Assembly (NCBI RefSeq): GCF_000775615.1
Contig: NZ_AVPG01000014.1
Location: forward strand, 20,580-84,579
DNA length: 64,000 nucleotides
Reading direction: 5' to 3'
Origin: Pontibacillus litoralis JSM 072002
Lineage (GTDB): Bacteria > Bacillota > Bacilli > Bacillales > BH030062
Shown here: positions 25,932 through 34,701 of the stretch, in pieces
Numbering within the stretch: the stretch's first letter is position 1
How the letters are laid out: the number at the start of each line of letters is the position of its first letter
Made by a program: the position numbers and the translations under genes
The notes under the pieces: model-generated
Seen by the model: the letters and a program-made list of their open reading frames with translations, nothing else
Database searches by the model: none
What the model was told of the DNA's origin: nothing

Positions 25932-26708
25932 CTAATGAATCAACTGATAATTCCAACCTCTTGCGTTTAGCCACTTTTCAAAATCTTTCTGCATACCTTT
26001 GCTTAGCGTCCCTGTTATCACTTTAGGAACCCCTTGAACAAAGTCCACATCCGCCCACCAATGACGTTCCATAAAATAGCGAGACAACATTTCTATTTTC
26101 CCTGGATTTAAGTCTGTGATTTGAATGCGTGCTTGATCCGCTTGTTTTAACGTTAACCCTAAATAGTCGGCAATTCCATCTGCAATAGCTACGCCGGCCT
26201 TTGCTAGTTTCCGTTTGTCACTTAGGATTTCTATATCAACCGTTGAATCCATAAAGCCCATTTCTAACAATACAGCCGGCATAGTAGATTCCCGTAACAT
26301 GTGGAAGTTCGCCTTCTTCAAGCCGCGATCTCGTAAGCCATATACGTTCAATACGCGTTGGTGAAGCTCTTCTGCTAATCGCTCGGCATAAGGCCAATTC
26401 CCAATGTACGTATATGTTTCAGTTCCGGTATGATTCCCCCATTTTCCCATGTATGCATTGTGGTGAATGGAAACAAGTATATCTGCACCAAAACGATTTG
26501 CCTTATCTGTCCGGCGATTAAGAGATACATCTTCTTTTCCAGTTGGATCATCAAGCCTAATAACCTCTACCGCATCGTATTGCTTTAATCGGTTCATGCA
26601 AGCTTTACCAACTTCTTGATTGAACAACCATTCTTGCTTTCCATCTGGCGTTCGCTTCCCTTTCGTGTATAAGCCATGCCCATGATCACACGCTACTCGT
26701 TTCACCAT
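25932..26708 (-). CDS. N-acetylmuramoyl-L-alanine amidase (Amidase_3)
   Basis: A 258-residue zinc amidase that cuts the muramoyl-L-Ala bond. Catalytic residues visible: H in CDHGHG (about residue 9), E in FNQEVG (about 32), H in SIHHNA (about 83) and E in LLEMGFM (about 150). The last ~70 residues (from about 185) form an extra domain I do not recognise. There is no signal peptide, unlike most host amidases, and no phage genes are nearby. AAGGGAGGATG precedes the ATG. It lies between an LCP gene and the CpsB-like pseudoenzyme, each with its own spacing. Confidence 0.88.
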   Translation of the reverse strand: MVKRVACDHGHGLYTKGKRTPDGKQEWLFNQEVGKACMNRLKQYDAVEVIRLDDPTGKEDVSLNRRTDKANRFGADILVSIHHNAYMGKWGNHTGTETYTYIGNWPYAERLAEELHQRVLNVYGLRDRGLKKANFHMLRESTMPAVLLEMGFMDSTVDIEILSDKRKLAKAGVAIADGIADYLGLTLKQADQARIQITDLNPGKIEMLSRYFMERHWWADVDFVQGVPKVITGTLSKGMQKDFEKWLNARGWNYQLIH

Positions 26709-26780
26709 CTTTCATCCTCCCTTTATCAATTCATTCACTTCTATAATCGCACGGAGAAAACAGTTAGGTGTCTATCTATA

Positions 26781-26815
26781 AAAAAATAGACAGGAAGAAA
26801 GCATCTCCCTGTCTT
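26781..26815 (-). terminator. Intrinsic terminator after the LCP gene
   Basis: Minus-strand stem AGACAGGGAG / CTTCCTGTCT followed by a run of seven T. Confidence 0.88.
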
Positions 26816-26824
26816 GCCTATCAT

Positions 26825-27754
26825 CTATTCAGCTGAAAGCATGCCATGAACTTTCTGCACCTCGGTATCAGGCACCACTAAATAATAAATGCCACCGATG
26901 TTCTGACCGCTTCCTTCCATTTGATAAGATTCTTGATTTTTCAACACTCCGCGGTAATCAAGTGCAAGCTTCTGCATTTCAGAGAATTTCAAGTTCGTGC
27001 TTACATTTTGACCAAGCACATCTAAAATATCATTTATCTTATTTACAGAAGAGAAACTAGCACCTTTCTCAATAATACCTTGTACAACGAGACGTTGACG
27101 CTCCGTACGTCCGAAGTCACCACGCGGGTCTTGCTTTCTCATTCGAACAAATTCAATTGCTTCACTACCACTCAAAGAGATAACACCTTCTGCATACACT
27201 TTGCCGCTTTTACCTGTCCATTGGAATGGATTGTCCACCTGAATACCGCCAACGGCATCTACTAAGTCTTCCAATCCTTCCATATTCAGCTTCACATAAT
27301 AATCTAATTCAATATCTAAGAAATTCTCGACCGTATCGATAGCCATGTCCTTACCGCCAAAGGCATACGCGTGATTAATCTTATCTTCCGTCCCTCTACC
27401 AACTAATGTCGTACGAGTATCACGTGGAATACTAACTAATGTCATCTGTTCGTTCTCTGGCACAAGTGAAAGAACCATTAGCGCATCTGATCGCCCACTG
27501 TCACCGGCACGCTCATCCACCCCCATTAATAAAATGTTCAGCGGTTCTTTCTTCTTCATCTTCTTCTCTCCAACTTTTGTATCAATTGATGACACCGGCT
27601 CATGCATCTCTTCATCCACTGTTTGTTTTACATCAGAATAAACGGACCACATGTAAGCACATCCACCTAGCACTAGTATTAATAGTGTAACTAAGAGGAT
27701 TTTCCACCATTGTTTTTTCTTCTTTTGCTGTTTTTTCGCTTGACGAGAAGCCAA
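26825..27754 (-). CDS. LytR-CpsA-Psr (LCP) family wall-polymer ligase
   Basis: A 309-residue type-II membrane protein with a basic N-terminus, TM at about 19-40 and an extracytoplasmic LCP domain. Conserved features: RSDALMVLSL, SIPRDTRTTL, KINHAYAFGG, IDTVENFLDIELDYYVKLN and MRKQDPRGDFGRTERQ, with the arginines and aspartates that bind the pyrophosphate of the lipid-linked polymer. These enzymes transfer teichoic acid or capsule to peptidoglycan. Start set at TTG 27754 with GAGG upstream; the frame continues to 27826 without a ribosome-binding site. A second intact LCP lies at 59487-60617. Confidence 0.9.
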   Translation of the reverse strand: MASRQAKKQQKKKKQWWKILLVTLLILVLGGCAYMWSVYSDVKQTVDEEMHEPVSSIDTKVGEKKMKKKEPLNILLMGVDERAGDSGRSDALMVLSLVPENEQMTLVSIPRDTRTTLVGRGTEDKINHAYAFGGKDMAIDTVENFLDIELDYYVKLNMEGLEDLVDAVGGIQVDNPFQWTGKSGKVYAEGVISLSGSEAIEFVRMRKQDPRGDFGRTERQRLVVQGIIEKGASFSSVNKINDILDVLGQNVSTNLKFSEMQKLALDYRGVLKNQESYQMEGSGQNIGGIYYLVVPDTEVQKVHGMLSAE

Positions 27755-27980
27755 TCCCAACACCTCATTCCATAATCTATATACTATTCTATCATCTTTA
27801 TCCGACAAATTAGTGCAAGAAACCACATTGCTCCGATAATTTTACAATACATTAATTGGATTTGTATAGTTACATTTTGATTACAAGTGCATTCATTCGT
27901 GAGACTATAGTAATAGACGTATGGATGGGTAGTTAGGTTTCACTTTTGTATAGATTCGGAATTCCCCTATCCCCTTCATG

Positions 27981-28009
27981 AAAAATAGAGCTGTCCACTA
28001 AAGAACAGC
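27981..28009 (-). terminator. Intrinsic terminator after the racemase gene
   Basis: Minus-strand stem GCTGTTC / GGACAGC (one G-U), then TCTATTTTTC. Confidence 0.75.
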
Positions 28010-28017
28010 CCCTTCGG

Positions 28018-29124
28018 TTAAAATGTTGCTTTTTCTACCACGTATTTGTTCACGATATCTAAATCTACTTCATAGCCAATACCAGGTCGTTGCGGAACCA
28101 TAATGGTACCATTATGCACTTCCACTAATGGAGATATGACATCCTCTTCCCAATAACGATCAGATGAAGCAGTGTCACCTGGATAAGTAAAGTTTGCTAA
28201 AGTAGCAATCGCAATATTGTGCGCTCTACCAACACCAGACTCTAGCATCCCCCCACACCATAAAGCAATGCCATGTTCTTTACATAAGTCATGAATGCGC
28301 TTCGCTTCTGTTAATCCCCCAACTCTACCAATCTTTACATTTATAATTTTACAGCTTCCTAGTTCGATTGCTTGTCTCGCCTCTCGATAACAATGAATAC
28401 TTTCATCCAAACAAATAGGCGTGCTAATTTGTTGCTGTAATGTAGCATGATCAATCAAGTCACCAGAAGTAAGCGGCTGCTCAATCATCAATAAGTTATA
28501 TCGATCTAACTCTTTCATTATATGCACATCATCGAGCGTATACGCTGAGTTTGCATCCACCATTAAAGGTAAGTCAGGGAAGAACTTTCTTATTTCCTTC
28601 ACTACACTTACGTCTCGTCCGGGTTCAATCTTTACTTTAATACGCTTATACCCTTCATCCACATTTTTCTTAATTGATTGTAGTAAGTCTTCTGTATTCT
28701 CTTGAATCCCTAGACTAATTCCAGATTCAATATGTTGCTTGCTCCCGCCTAGAGCTTTCGCTAAAGTAGTTCCTTTCGATTTAGCATATAAATCCCATAT
28801 AGCACCTTCAACAGCTGATTTCGCCATATAATTCCCTTTATACGCTTCGAATTTTGGGAACACTTCATCTGGATGATTCATTTGTTGATGAACAACCAAT
28901 GGTATTAAACACTCTTTCATAAAAATCCATGCTGTATTTGTATACTCCTCAGAATACAGCGGGAGGCTTGAAGTTACACATTCTCCCCACCCTGATAAGC
29001 CATTTTCATCTTTCACTTCCACAAGAATAAATTCTCGATCATATTGTGTGCCAAAACTCGTAGTAAATGGTGATTTCATTTCCATTTTCATTTTGTACAT
29101 GATTACTTCTTGAATAATAAACAT
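28018..29124 (-). CDS. Enolase-superfamily N-acylamino acid racemase / o-succinylbenzoate synthase-like
   Basis: A 368-residue member of the NSAR/OSBS group. The acid/base lysine motif IKVKIEPG (about residues 166-173), metal ligands D in MVDAN (about 192), E in IEQPL (about 217) and D in CLDES (about 242), and the second lysine in NVKIGRVGG (about 266) are all present. OSBS makes menaquinone precursor, but no men genes are near; instead it is one base from a YfcC transporter and shares a locus with an M20 amidohydrolase. That context favours racemisation of N-acyl (for example N-succinyl) amino acids before deacylation. GGGGAG precedes the ATG. Confidence 0.85.
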   Translation of the reverse strand: MFIIQEVIMYKMKMEMKSPFTTSFGTQYDREFILVEVKDENGLSGWGECVTSSLPLYSEEYTNTAWIFMKECLIPLVVHQQMNHPDEVFPKFEAYKGNYMAKSAVEGAIWDLYAKSKGTTLAKALGGSKQHIESGISLGIQENTEDLLQSIKKNVDEGYKRIKVKIEPGRDVSVVKEIRKFFPDLPLMVDANSAYTLDDVHIMKELDRYNLLMIEQPLTSGDLIDHATLQQQISTPICLDESIHCYREARQAIELGSCKIINVKIGRVGGLTEAKRIHDLCKEHGIALWCGGMLESGVGRAHNIAIATLANFTYPGDTASSDRYWEEDVISPLVEVHNGTIMVPQRPGIGYEVDLDIVNKYVVEKATF

Positions 29125-30537
29125 TTAAACTCCCCATCCTATCATGACAGCAATAGTTAAATAGATTACTCCTATAACCATCCAAATTAAAAACAAAGGA
29201 AAAACGAAACGAATCCACTTCACCCAAGAAATACCTGCAATCGCCAAGTTAGCCATTAAAATACCTGAAATAGGTGTGATTACATTCGAGAAGCCATCTC
29301 CTAATTTATAGGCTTGAACAGCTACTTGCCTCGGAATCTCCATAATATCTGCTAGTGGCGTCATAATTGGCATTACAATTACTGCTTGACCACTTCCTGA
29401 TGAAACAAATAGATTAAAGGCAGCATTTGCTATAAACATGGCAATAGCACCGCCAACGTTGGAGAATGGTTCCATCATAGTCGCCATTCCTTGTACAACT
29501 GTATCAAGTATTTGTCCATTTTCTAAAACTACAACAATCGATCTCGCCATCCCTATAATTAATGCGCCATAAACCAAGCCTTTACATCCTTCAAAAAACT
29601 CATAAACTAAATCATTCGGGGAAATACGAGCGATAATTGCTGTACCAACTGCAATAATAAGAAACACAGCAGCCATTTCATTTAATGACCATTCATATTG
29701 AAATACACCAAAAACATAAATAGCAATCCCAATAGATAACCAAGCAATCACAAGTTTATGCAAACCAGTTAAGTTTGGAGTACTCTTGTCTATATCTTTT
29801 TCCTCCACTTTAGGAAAACGATCCTCTCCCAATACACTTTTCTCAGGGTTTCTTTTTACTTTATTGGAATACCAAACAATGTATAGTATCGTTGCCAAAA
29901 GAACCGTCATATAAATCAAAACTCGGTAGCCTATCCCTGAAAAAAGCGGAACTTGAGCAATTTGCTGTGCCGTTCCAGTCGTTAACGGATCTAAAAAAGC
30001 GGTATTAAACCCTGCATAAGCACCAAGATAAATAATAGCAACTCCGACGATAGCATCTAATTTCATTGACCTAGCCAATATGATGCCGATTGGTATAAAA
30101 GCTATAACAGCATTCACAATAATGCCCAAAGTTCCAAAAATCGAGAACAACGTACATACAATAGCAATCAATACCCATTCTTTATCCTTAGTCTTTTGAA
30201 TCGTCTTCATAATGAGTGCGTCTATTGCACCGGTAGATTCAATTACAGCAAAAGCACCCCCAATAATGAGAACTAAGAAAATTAATGGAGCTGATTGAAC
30301 CGTCCCTTCTTGAATTGCCCGAAACAATTCTATAACACCAGTCGGACTTGATTCTGTTTGTTGATAACTATTTGGCACCACTGTCGTAATATCGTCTTCT
30401 GTTACTCGCTCAAATGTGCCAGCTGGTATTAAATAGGTAGCACATGCAGCCAAAAATAATATAAAAAATAATATGACATATGCATCTGGTAAAGCCATCT
30501 TTTTCTTATTTGGTTGTGTATTCGTCTCTGTCTTCAC
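29125..30537 (-). CDS. YfcC family transporter (copy 1)
   Basis: A 470-residue integral membrane protein with about 11-13 hydrophobic helices. It belongs to the YfcC/C4-dicarboxylate-carrier-like superfamily, recognised by FNTAFLDPLTTGTAQ, FVSSGSGQAVIVMPIMTPLAD and KLGDGFSNVITPISG. Substrates are poorly defined (carboxylates, peptides, acylated amino acids). Its stop codon abuts the racemase start, so the two form an operon, which suggests that the racemase substrate is imported here. GTG start with AAGGAGGG upstream. Very similar to the protein at 32657-34078. Confidence 0.88.
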   Translation of the reverse strand: MKTETNTQPNKKKMALPDAYVILFFILFLAACATYLIPAGTFERVTEDDITTVVPNSYQQTESSPTGVIELFRAIQEGTVQSAPLIFLVLIIGGAFAVIESTGAIDALIMKTIQKTKDKEWVLIAIVCTLFSIFGTLGIIVNAVIAFIPIGIILARSMKLDAIVGVAIIYLGAYAGFNTAFLDPLTTGTAQQIAQVPLFSGIGYRVLIYMTVLLATILYIVWYSNKVKRNPEKSVLGEDRFPKVEEKDIDKSTPNLTGLHKLVIAWLSIGIAIYVFGVFQYEWSLNEMAAVFLIIAVGTAIIARISPNDLVYEFFEGCKGLVYGALIIGMARSIVVVLENGQILDTVVQGMATMMEPFSNVGGAIAMFIANAAFNLFVSSGSGQAVIVMPIMTPLADIMEIPRQVAVQAYKLGDGFSNVITPISGILMANLAIAGISWVKWIRFVFPLFLIWMVIGVIYLTIAVMIGWGV

Positions 30538-30572
30538 GTATTTCCCTCCTTGTTTTTCTGATAATTCTTAAT

Positions 30573-30634
30573 TTGCAAACTATTATAATGTAGTATATAC
30601 TTTATTTCAATAGATAATAAAGTAAAAACTTTAT
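30573..30634. promoter_or_regulatory. Divergent promoters with palindromic RpiR-type operator
   Basis: Minus strand: TTGAAA (30610-30605), 17 bases, TATAAT (30587-30582), driving yfcC-racemase. Plus strand: TTGCAA (30573-30578), 17 bases, TATACT (30596-30601), driving rpiR-M20. Between and over them lies TACTTTATT, nine bases, AATAAAGTA (30598-30624), then a third half-site ACTTTAT at 30628-30634. The palindrome covers the plus -10 and the minus -35, so one bound regulator could close both promoters. Confidence 0.72.
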
Positions 30635-30648
30635 AGGAGCATGGATTC

Positions 30649-31458
30649 ATGAGGAAATCGTATATTCAACTTACAGAAGAGAAATTTGCACAATTGACCA
30701 AAGGGCTTAAAAAAGTGGCGGAATGCTTATTAGCGGATCCAAAAATTTTCGCTATTCATCCCGTGAAAAAAGTTGGGGAATACATCGGAGTAAGTGAAGC
30801 AACCGTCATTCGTTTTTGTAATGAGATTGGCTATAGTGGTTATCGTGCATTGCAGCAAGAAGTCCATCACCACTTACTCAACTCATATCAGGCACCCGAA
30901 TTAAATACTCAATCTCCATATGAACATAGCATGCAAACCGATCTCCTATTATTACAAAATACAATTTCTCAATTAGATGGCGCTTTACTACAACAATTTG
31001 CCGATACGATCCTCTCTAAAGAAAAAGTATTAATTGTAGGTTACTATCATTCATTTACTTTAGCGCACTGGTTGTATTTCAACTTAAACTTAACAATAGG
31101 TAACGCAGAATTATACCGACCTGAAGTAGACACTGGCTTATTAAATCATCTCTCAGATAAGGGGTGCGTCCTAGTTATTTCTTTCTATCGCTATGCCATG
31201 GAAACAATACGAATCGCACAAGAAGCAAAGAAGAAAGGCATAACGGTTCTAGGTATTACAGATTCCAAAGTATCTCCTATCGTTGAACACTCTGACATAG
31301 TCCTACCGATTCAAACAGGAAGAGAGAATATATTTACTAAAGGTCCTGTGACACTTTCGGTAATAAATGCCATACTTCAAGAGATTATTCATCATTCTAA
31401 GTTCTCAACCATTAACGAAACATATAAATTCTTTGTGAAAGGTGGAAGTCAAGGATGA
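30649..31458 (+). CDS. RpiR/MurR-family transcriptional regulator
   Basis: A 269-residue regulator. N-terminal HTH (about residues 1-77; VGEYIGVSEATVIRFCNEIG is the recognition unit) and C-terminal SIS domain (about 108-245; VLIVGYYHSFTLA and VLVISFYRYAMETI) that normally binds a phosphosugar or similar ligand. TAGGAG lies upstream of the ATG. It overlaps the M20 hydrolase gene by four bases (ATGA) and is divergent from yfcC-racemase, so it is the obvious local regulator, acting on the palindrome at 30598-30634. Confidence 0.9.
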   Translation: MRKSYIQLTEEKFAQLTKGLKKVAECLLADPKIFAIHPVKKVGEYIGVSEATVIRFCNEIGYSGYRALQQEVHHHLLNSYQAPELNTQSPYEHSMQTDLLLLQNTISQLDGALLQQFADTILSKEKVLIVGYYHSFTLAHWLYFNLNLTIGNAELYRPEVDTGLLNHLSDKGCVLVISFYRYAMETIRIAQEAKKKGITVLGITDSKVSPIVEHSDIVLPIQTGRENIFTKGPVTLSVINAILQEIIHHSKFSTINETYKFFVKGGSQG

Positions 31459-32597
31459 AATTATTCACAGATTCTATTTATCCAAATGTGTTAAACACCT
31501 TTGAATACTTACATGCAAATGGTGAAATAAGCTGGGAAGAGGTACAAACGACGAGTTACATTCAATCCATTCTTGAACAACACGGATGCGAGACAATAAC
31601 CTTTAATGATTGTACGGGAGTCATTGGAAAGTATGGATCATTCGACAAGAACTTACCAATTGTAGCTATTCGCGCTGACATGGATGCATTATGGCAAGAA
31701 GTGAATGGAACATTTCAACCGAATCATTCCTGTGGTCATGACGCGCATATGTCCATCGTACTAGGTGTATTATGGTCCTTAGAGCAGCTTCCTAATATAA
31801 AAGAACAAGTAGCCATTAAATTTATCTTTCAACCGGCTGAAGAAACAGGAACTGGAGCACTAAAGATGGTGGAAAAAGGCGTAGTGGACGATGTGGATTA
31901 TTTATATGGTATTCATTTACGACCATTCCAAGAAACAGAAGACGGAAGAGCCACACCGATGATTGTACACGGAGCAACTCAATCGATTGAAATGGATATT
32001 CAAGGTCATGACGCTCACGGAGCAAGGCCACACTTGAATAAAAATGCTATCAATATTGGAATGCAAATTGTCAATGGGATAAATGCTATTCGGCTAACTC
32101 CTAACACGCCACATTCTGTCAAAGTAACGAGATTTCAAGCAGGTGGAAAGAATACTAACATTATTCCTGGACGAGCGCACTTAGCTTTAGACTTACGTGC
32201 ACAAACAAATGAATTAATGGCGGAACTTATAGAAGAAGTGAAACAAGTTGTAGAAGGCGTTAAACACCAAACACATACACATATCGAGTTTAAGCCTACG
32301 CACGGAATTGCAGCAGCCGTTACGAACGAAGAGGCTGTTTCCATAATGAAAGAGGCAATTTGTGAAACGTTAGGTGAAGAGAAGGTTGACCCACGCTTAG
32401 TTTCACCAGGAGGGGACGATTTTCATTTTTACACGATTAAACGTCCGAACATTAAAGCTACCATGCTTGGATTAGGGTGTGATTTACAACCAGGACTACA
32501 TCATCCGCAAATGGAATTTAACCATAAGTCTATGATACATGGAGTCAAGATATTAACCAATGCCATCTTCCAAACATACAACCTACCACTCCCTTAA
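31455..32597 (+). CDS. M20-family amidohydrolase (N-acyl amino acid deacylase-like)
   Basis: A 380-residue zinc peptidase/aminoacylase. Metal-site motifs: IRADMDAL (about residue 74), CGHDAHM (about 94-100), PAEETGTG (about 130) and the dimerisation domain with GxDAHGARPH-like GHDAHGARPHLN (about 180). Typical of IAA-amino acid hydrolase/aminoacylase relatives. The start overlaps the rpiR stop. Together with the racemase it would allow D-N-acyl amino acids to be converted to the L form and then deacylated, as known for NSAR/L-desuccinylase pairs in Geobacillus; that link here is contextual. Confidence 0.87.
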   Translation: MKLFTDSIYPNVLNTFEYLHANGEISWEEVQTTSYIQSILEQHGCETITFNDCTGVIGKYGSFDKNLPIVAIRADMDALWQEVNGTFQPNHSCGHDAHMSIVLGVLWSLEQLPNIKEQVAIKFIFQPAEETGTGALKMVEKGVVDDVDYLYGIHLRPFQETEDGRATPMIVHGATQSIEMDIQGHDAHGARPHLNKNAINIGMQIVNGINAIRLTPNTPHSVKVTRFQAGGKNTNIIPGRAHLALDLRAQTNELMAELIEEVKQVVEGVKHQTHTHIEFKPTHGIAAAVTNEEAVSIMKEAICETLGEEKVDPRLVSPGGDDFHFYTIKRPNIKATMLGLGCDLQPGLHHPQMEFNHKSMIHGVKILTNAIFQTYNLPLP

Positions 32598-32602
32598 TCT
32601 AA

Positions 32603-32642
32603 AAGAAAAACCAAGAGCGCTACTATCACTCTTGGTTTTCTT
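32603..32642. terminator. Bidirectional intrinsic terminator
   Basis: Stem AAAACCAAGAG / CTCTTGGTTTT with A-rich and T-rich flanks, between convergent M20 and yfcC copy 2. Confidence 0.88.
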
Positions 32643-32656
32643 GTTACTTCCTATTA

Positions 32657-34078
32657 TTATGCGCCCCAGCCGATTAAGACACCGATGGTTAGGAACACTG
32701 ATCCAATAGCCATCCACATAAGGAATAGTGGGAAGACGAATCGAACCCATTTGACCCATGATACGCCTGCGATTGCTAAGCTGGCCATCAAGATACCGGA
32801 TACTGGTGTAATCACGTTGGAAAATCCGTCTCCCATTTTGTACGCTTGCACGGCGACTTGACGAGGGACTTCCATCATATCTGCTAGTGGTGTCATAATT
32901 GGCATGACGATAACGGCTTGACCGCTTCCTGATGCAACGAATAAGTTAAATACTGCGTTGGCAATAAACATAGCGATGGCACCACTAATGTTAGAGAATG
33001 GCTCCATCATAATTGCCATGCCGTTAACGATTGTATCAAGGATTTGACCGTTCTCTAGTACGACAACGATGGATCTGGCCATACCGATAATCATTGCGCC
33101 ATATACGAGCCCTTTACAGCCTTCGAAGAATTCCTTCACGAGTTTATTTGGAGAAATGCGGGCAATAATAGCTGTACCGATAGCAACCATAATAAATATT
33201 GCCGCCATTTCATTTAAAGCCCAATCATACTGGAAGACACCAAATACGTACAAGCCGACACCGAATGTTAACCAAAGCAGTACGGCGATATGCTTCCCAT
33301 TTAAGTCAGGTGCTGCTTCTTCCAAATTCTTTTCCATCATTTTCGGAAAGCGATTCTCTCCTAGCACACTTTTCTCAGGAGATTTCTTAATCCGATTGGC
33401 ATACCATGTAATATATAGAATCGTAGTTAATAGAATCGTAATGTAAATAATGATTCGATAACTAATGCCAGAGAAAAGCGGTACTTGGGCAATTTCTTGT
33501 GCCAATCCTGTTGATAGTGGGTCAAGAAATGCGGTGTTAAATCCAGCGTACATACCGAGGTAAATGATCGAGACACCGACGATGGCATCTAGTTTCATTG
33601 ACCGAGCAATGATAACACCAATTGGTAAGAAGGCAATTACAGCGTTGACAATAATGCCCAGCGACCCAAAAATGGAGAACAGCGTACTTACAATCGCGAT
33701 TAGCAACCATTCTTTATTCTTCGTTTTATTAATTGTTTTCATAATTAAAGCGTCAATCGAACCTGTTGATTCAATAACTGCAAATGCTCCCCCTATAATT
33801 AACACGAGGAAGATTAAAGAAGCGGACTGAACCATCCCTTCTTGAATGGATCGGAACAGTTCCATGATTCCAGTTGGATTGGATTGTACATATTCGAAAC
33901 TACCAGGTATAACCGTCGTCACGTCATCTTGTGTTACTCTTTCAAAGGTCCCCGCTGGAACGATATACGTTGCACAAGCAACTAAGAACAAGATGAAGAA
34001 TAAAATAACATACGCATCAGGCATTACCCATTTACGTTTCTTTGTGTGATGATGTGATTTCGTCGTTTCTGTATTCAT
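32657..34078 (-). CDS. YfcC family transporter (copy 2)
   Basis: A 473-residue paralogue of the transporter at 29125-30537; long stretches are identical, including GMARSIVVVLENGQILDT and AVIVMPIMTPLAD, so the duplication is fairly recent or under shared constraint. It differs mainly at the N-terminus (a His/Lys-rich leader before KWVMPDAYVILFF). Start at ATG 34078 with GGGAG upstream; the frame from 34108 lacks a site. It is convergent with the M20 gene, hence has its own promoter. It could import a related substrate for the same racemase/hydrolase route. Confidence 0.87.
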   Translation of the reverse strand: MNTETTKSHHHTKKRKWVMPDAYVILFFILFLVACATYIVPAGTFERVTQDDVTTVIPGSFEYVQSNPTGIMELFRSIQEGMVQSASLIFLVLIIGGAFAVIESTGSIDALIMKTINKTKNKEWLLIAIVSTLFSIFGSLGIIVNAVIAFLPIGVIIARSMKLDAIVGVSIIYLGMYAGFNTAFLDPLSTGLAQEIAQVPLFSGISYRIIIYITILLTTILYITWYANRIKKSPEKSVLGENRFPKMMEKNLEEAAPDLNGKHIAVLLWLTFGVGLYVFGVFQYDWALNEMAAIFIMVAIGTAIIARISPNKLVKEFFEGCKGLVYGAMIIGMARSIVVVLENGQILDTIVNGMAIMMEPFSNISGAIAMFIANAVFNLFVASGSGQAVIVMPIMTPLADMMEVPRQVAVQAYKMGDGFSNVITPVSGILMASLAIAGVSWVKWVRFVFPLFLMWMAIGSVFLTIGVLIGWGA

Positions 34079-34182
34079 TTCATACTCCCTTTTACGTATA
34101 TGATTCATCTATGTTGACATTATTTTTCTATTATACCATATACATTCTATCGAGAAATATGATGAATTTTTGCCTGCACGAC

Positions 34183-34701
34183 CTAGCCTTCCATCGTTTT
34201 GCCGACATATTCAAGCAAAACGGTTTCACTTCTTAATTTCTGCTTGGCTAGGCGCGCCCAATTCTTCACTGCATTTATGGATACTCCTTCCTTCCTAGCA
34301 ATATCCTTTACCGCTAGGTCTTGGAGGATAAAACCGTTAAACCATTTCATTTGATTAACGGTTAAGACGCTTTGAATATGCGCATATAGAAATGGATCGA
34401 ACGCATCTATTTCCATTTCAACAGTTGCTTCATCACGACTTTTTTCCATTATTTCTTCTGTCTGCGCTTGCTTACGATTTCGAGAACGAATAAAGCTAAT
34501 GAGCCGATTTCTTATAATGAAATAAACGTAAGGCGATAGCTTCCCCTTCTCTTCATCATACGTTTGCGCCACTTCCCATAATGCTAGCAGCCCTTCTTGA
34601 TAAAACTCGCCAAACGGATCCATAATTCCTAGCCGGTGAATCGTGCGATGAATCATCGGATGATAATCTGCCACGAGCTGTTCATATTCTAATTGTGTCA
34701 C
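34183..34701 (-). CDS. Sigma-70 family RNA polymerase sigma factor
   Basis: A 172-residue sigma factor with region 2 (FGEFYQEGLLALWEVAQTYD, about residues 30-50; FIIRNRLISFIRS) and a region 4 HTH (LAVKDIARKEGVSINAVKNW, about 128-148). Spacing and sequence differ from classic ECF proteins and are closer to small competence- or sporulation-type alternative sigma factors, but I cannot place it in a named group. GTG start with GAGGAAG upstream. No anti-sigma gene is adjacent; it is divergent from comK across 518 bases. Confidence 0.85.
   Translation of the reverse strand: MTQLEYEQLVADYHPMIHRTIHRLGIMDPFGEFYQEGLLALWEVAQTYDEEKGKLSPYVYFIIRNRLISFIRSRNRKQAQTEEIMEKSRDEATVEMEIDAFDPFLYAHIQSVLTVNQMKWFNGFILQDLAVKDIARKEGVSINAVKNWARLAKQKLRSETVLLEYVGKTMEG

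Noticed and set aside
25932..26708. Amidase as part of a prophage lysis module.
   Set aside because: No holin, tail or integrase genes are nearby; neighbours are host envelope genes.
28018..29124. menC (o-succinylbenzoate synthase) for menaquinone.
   Set aside because: Not excluded biochemically, but there are no men genes around and the locus fits N-acyl amino acid use.
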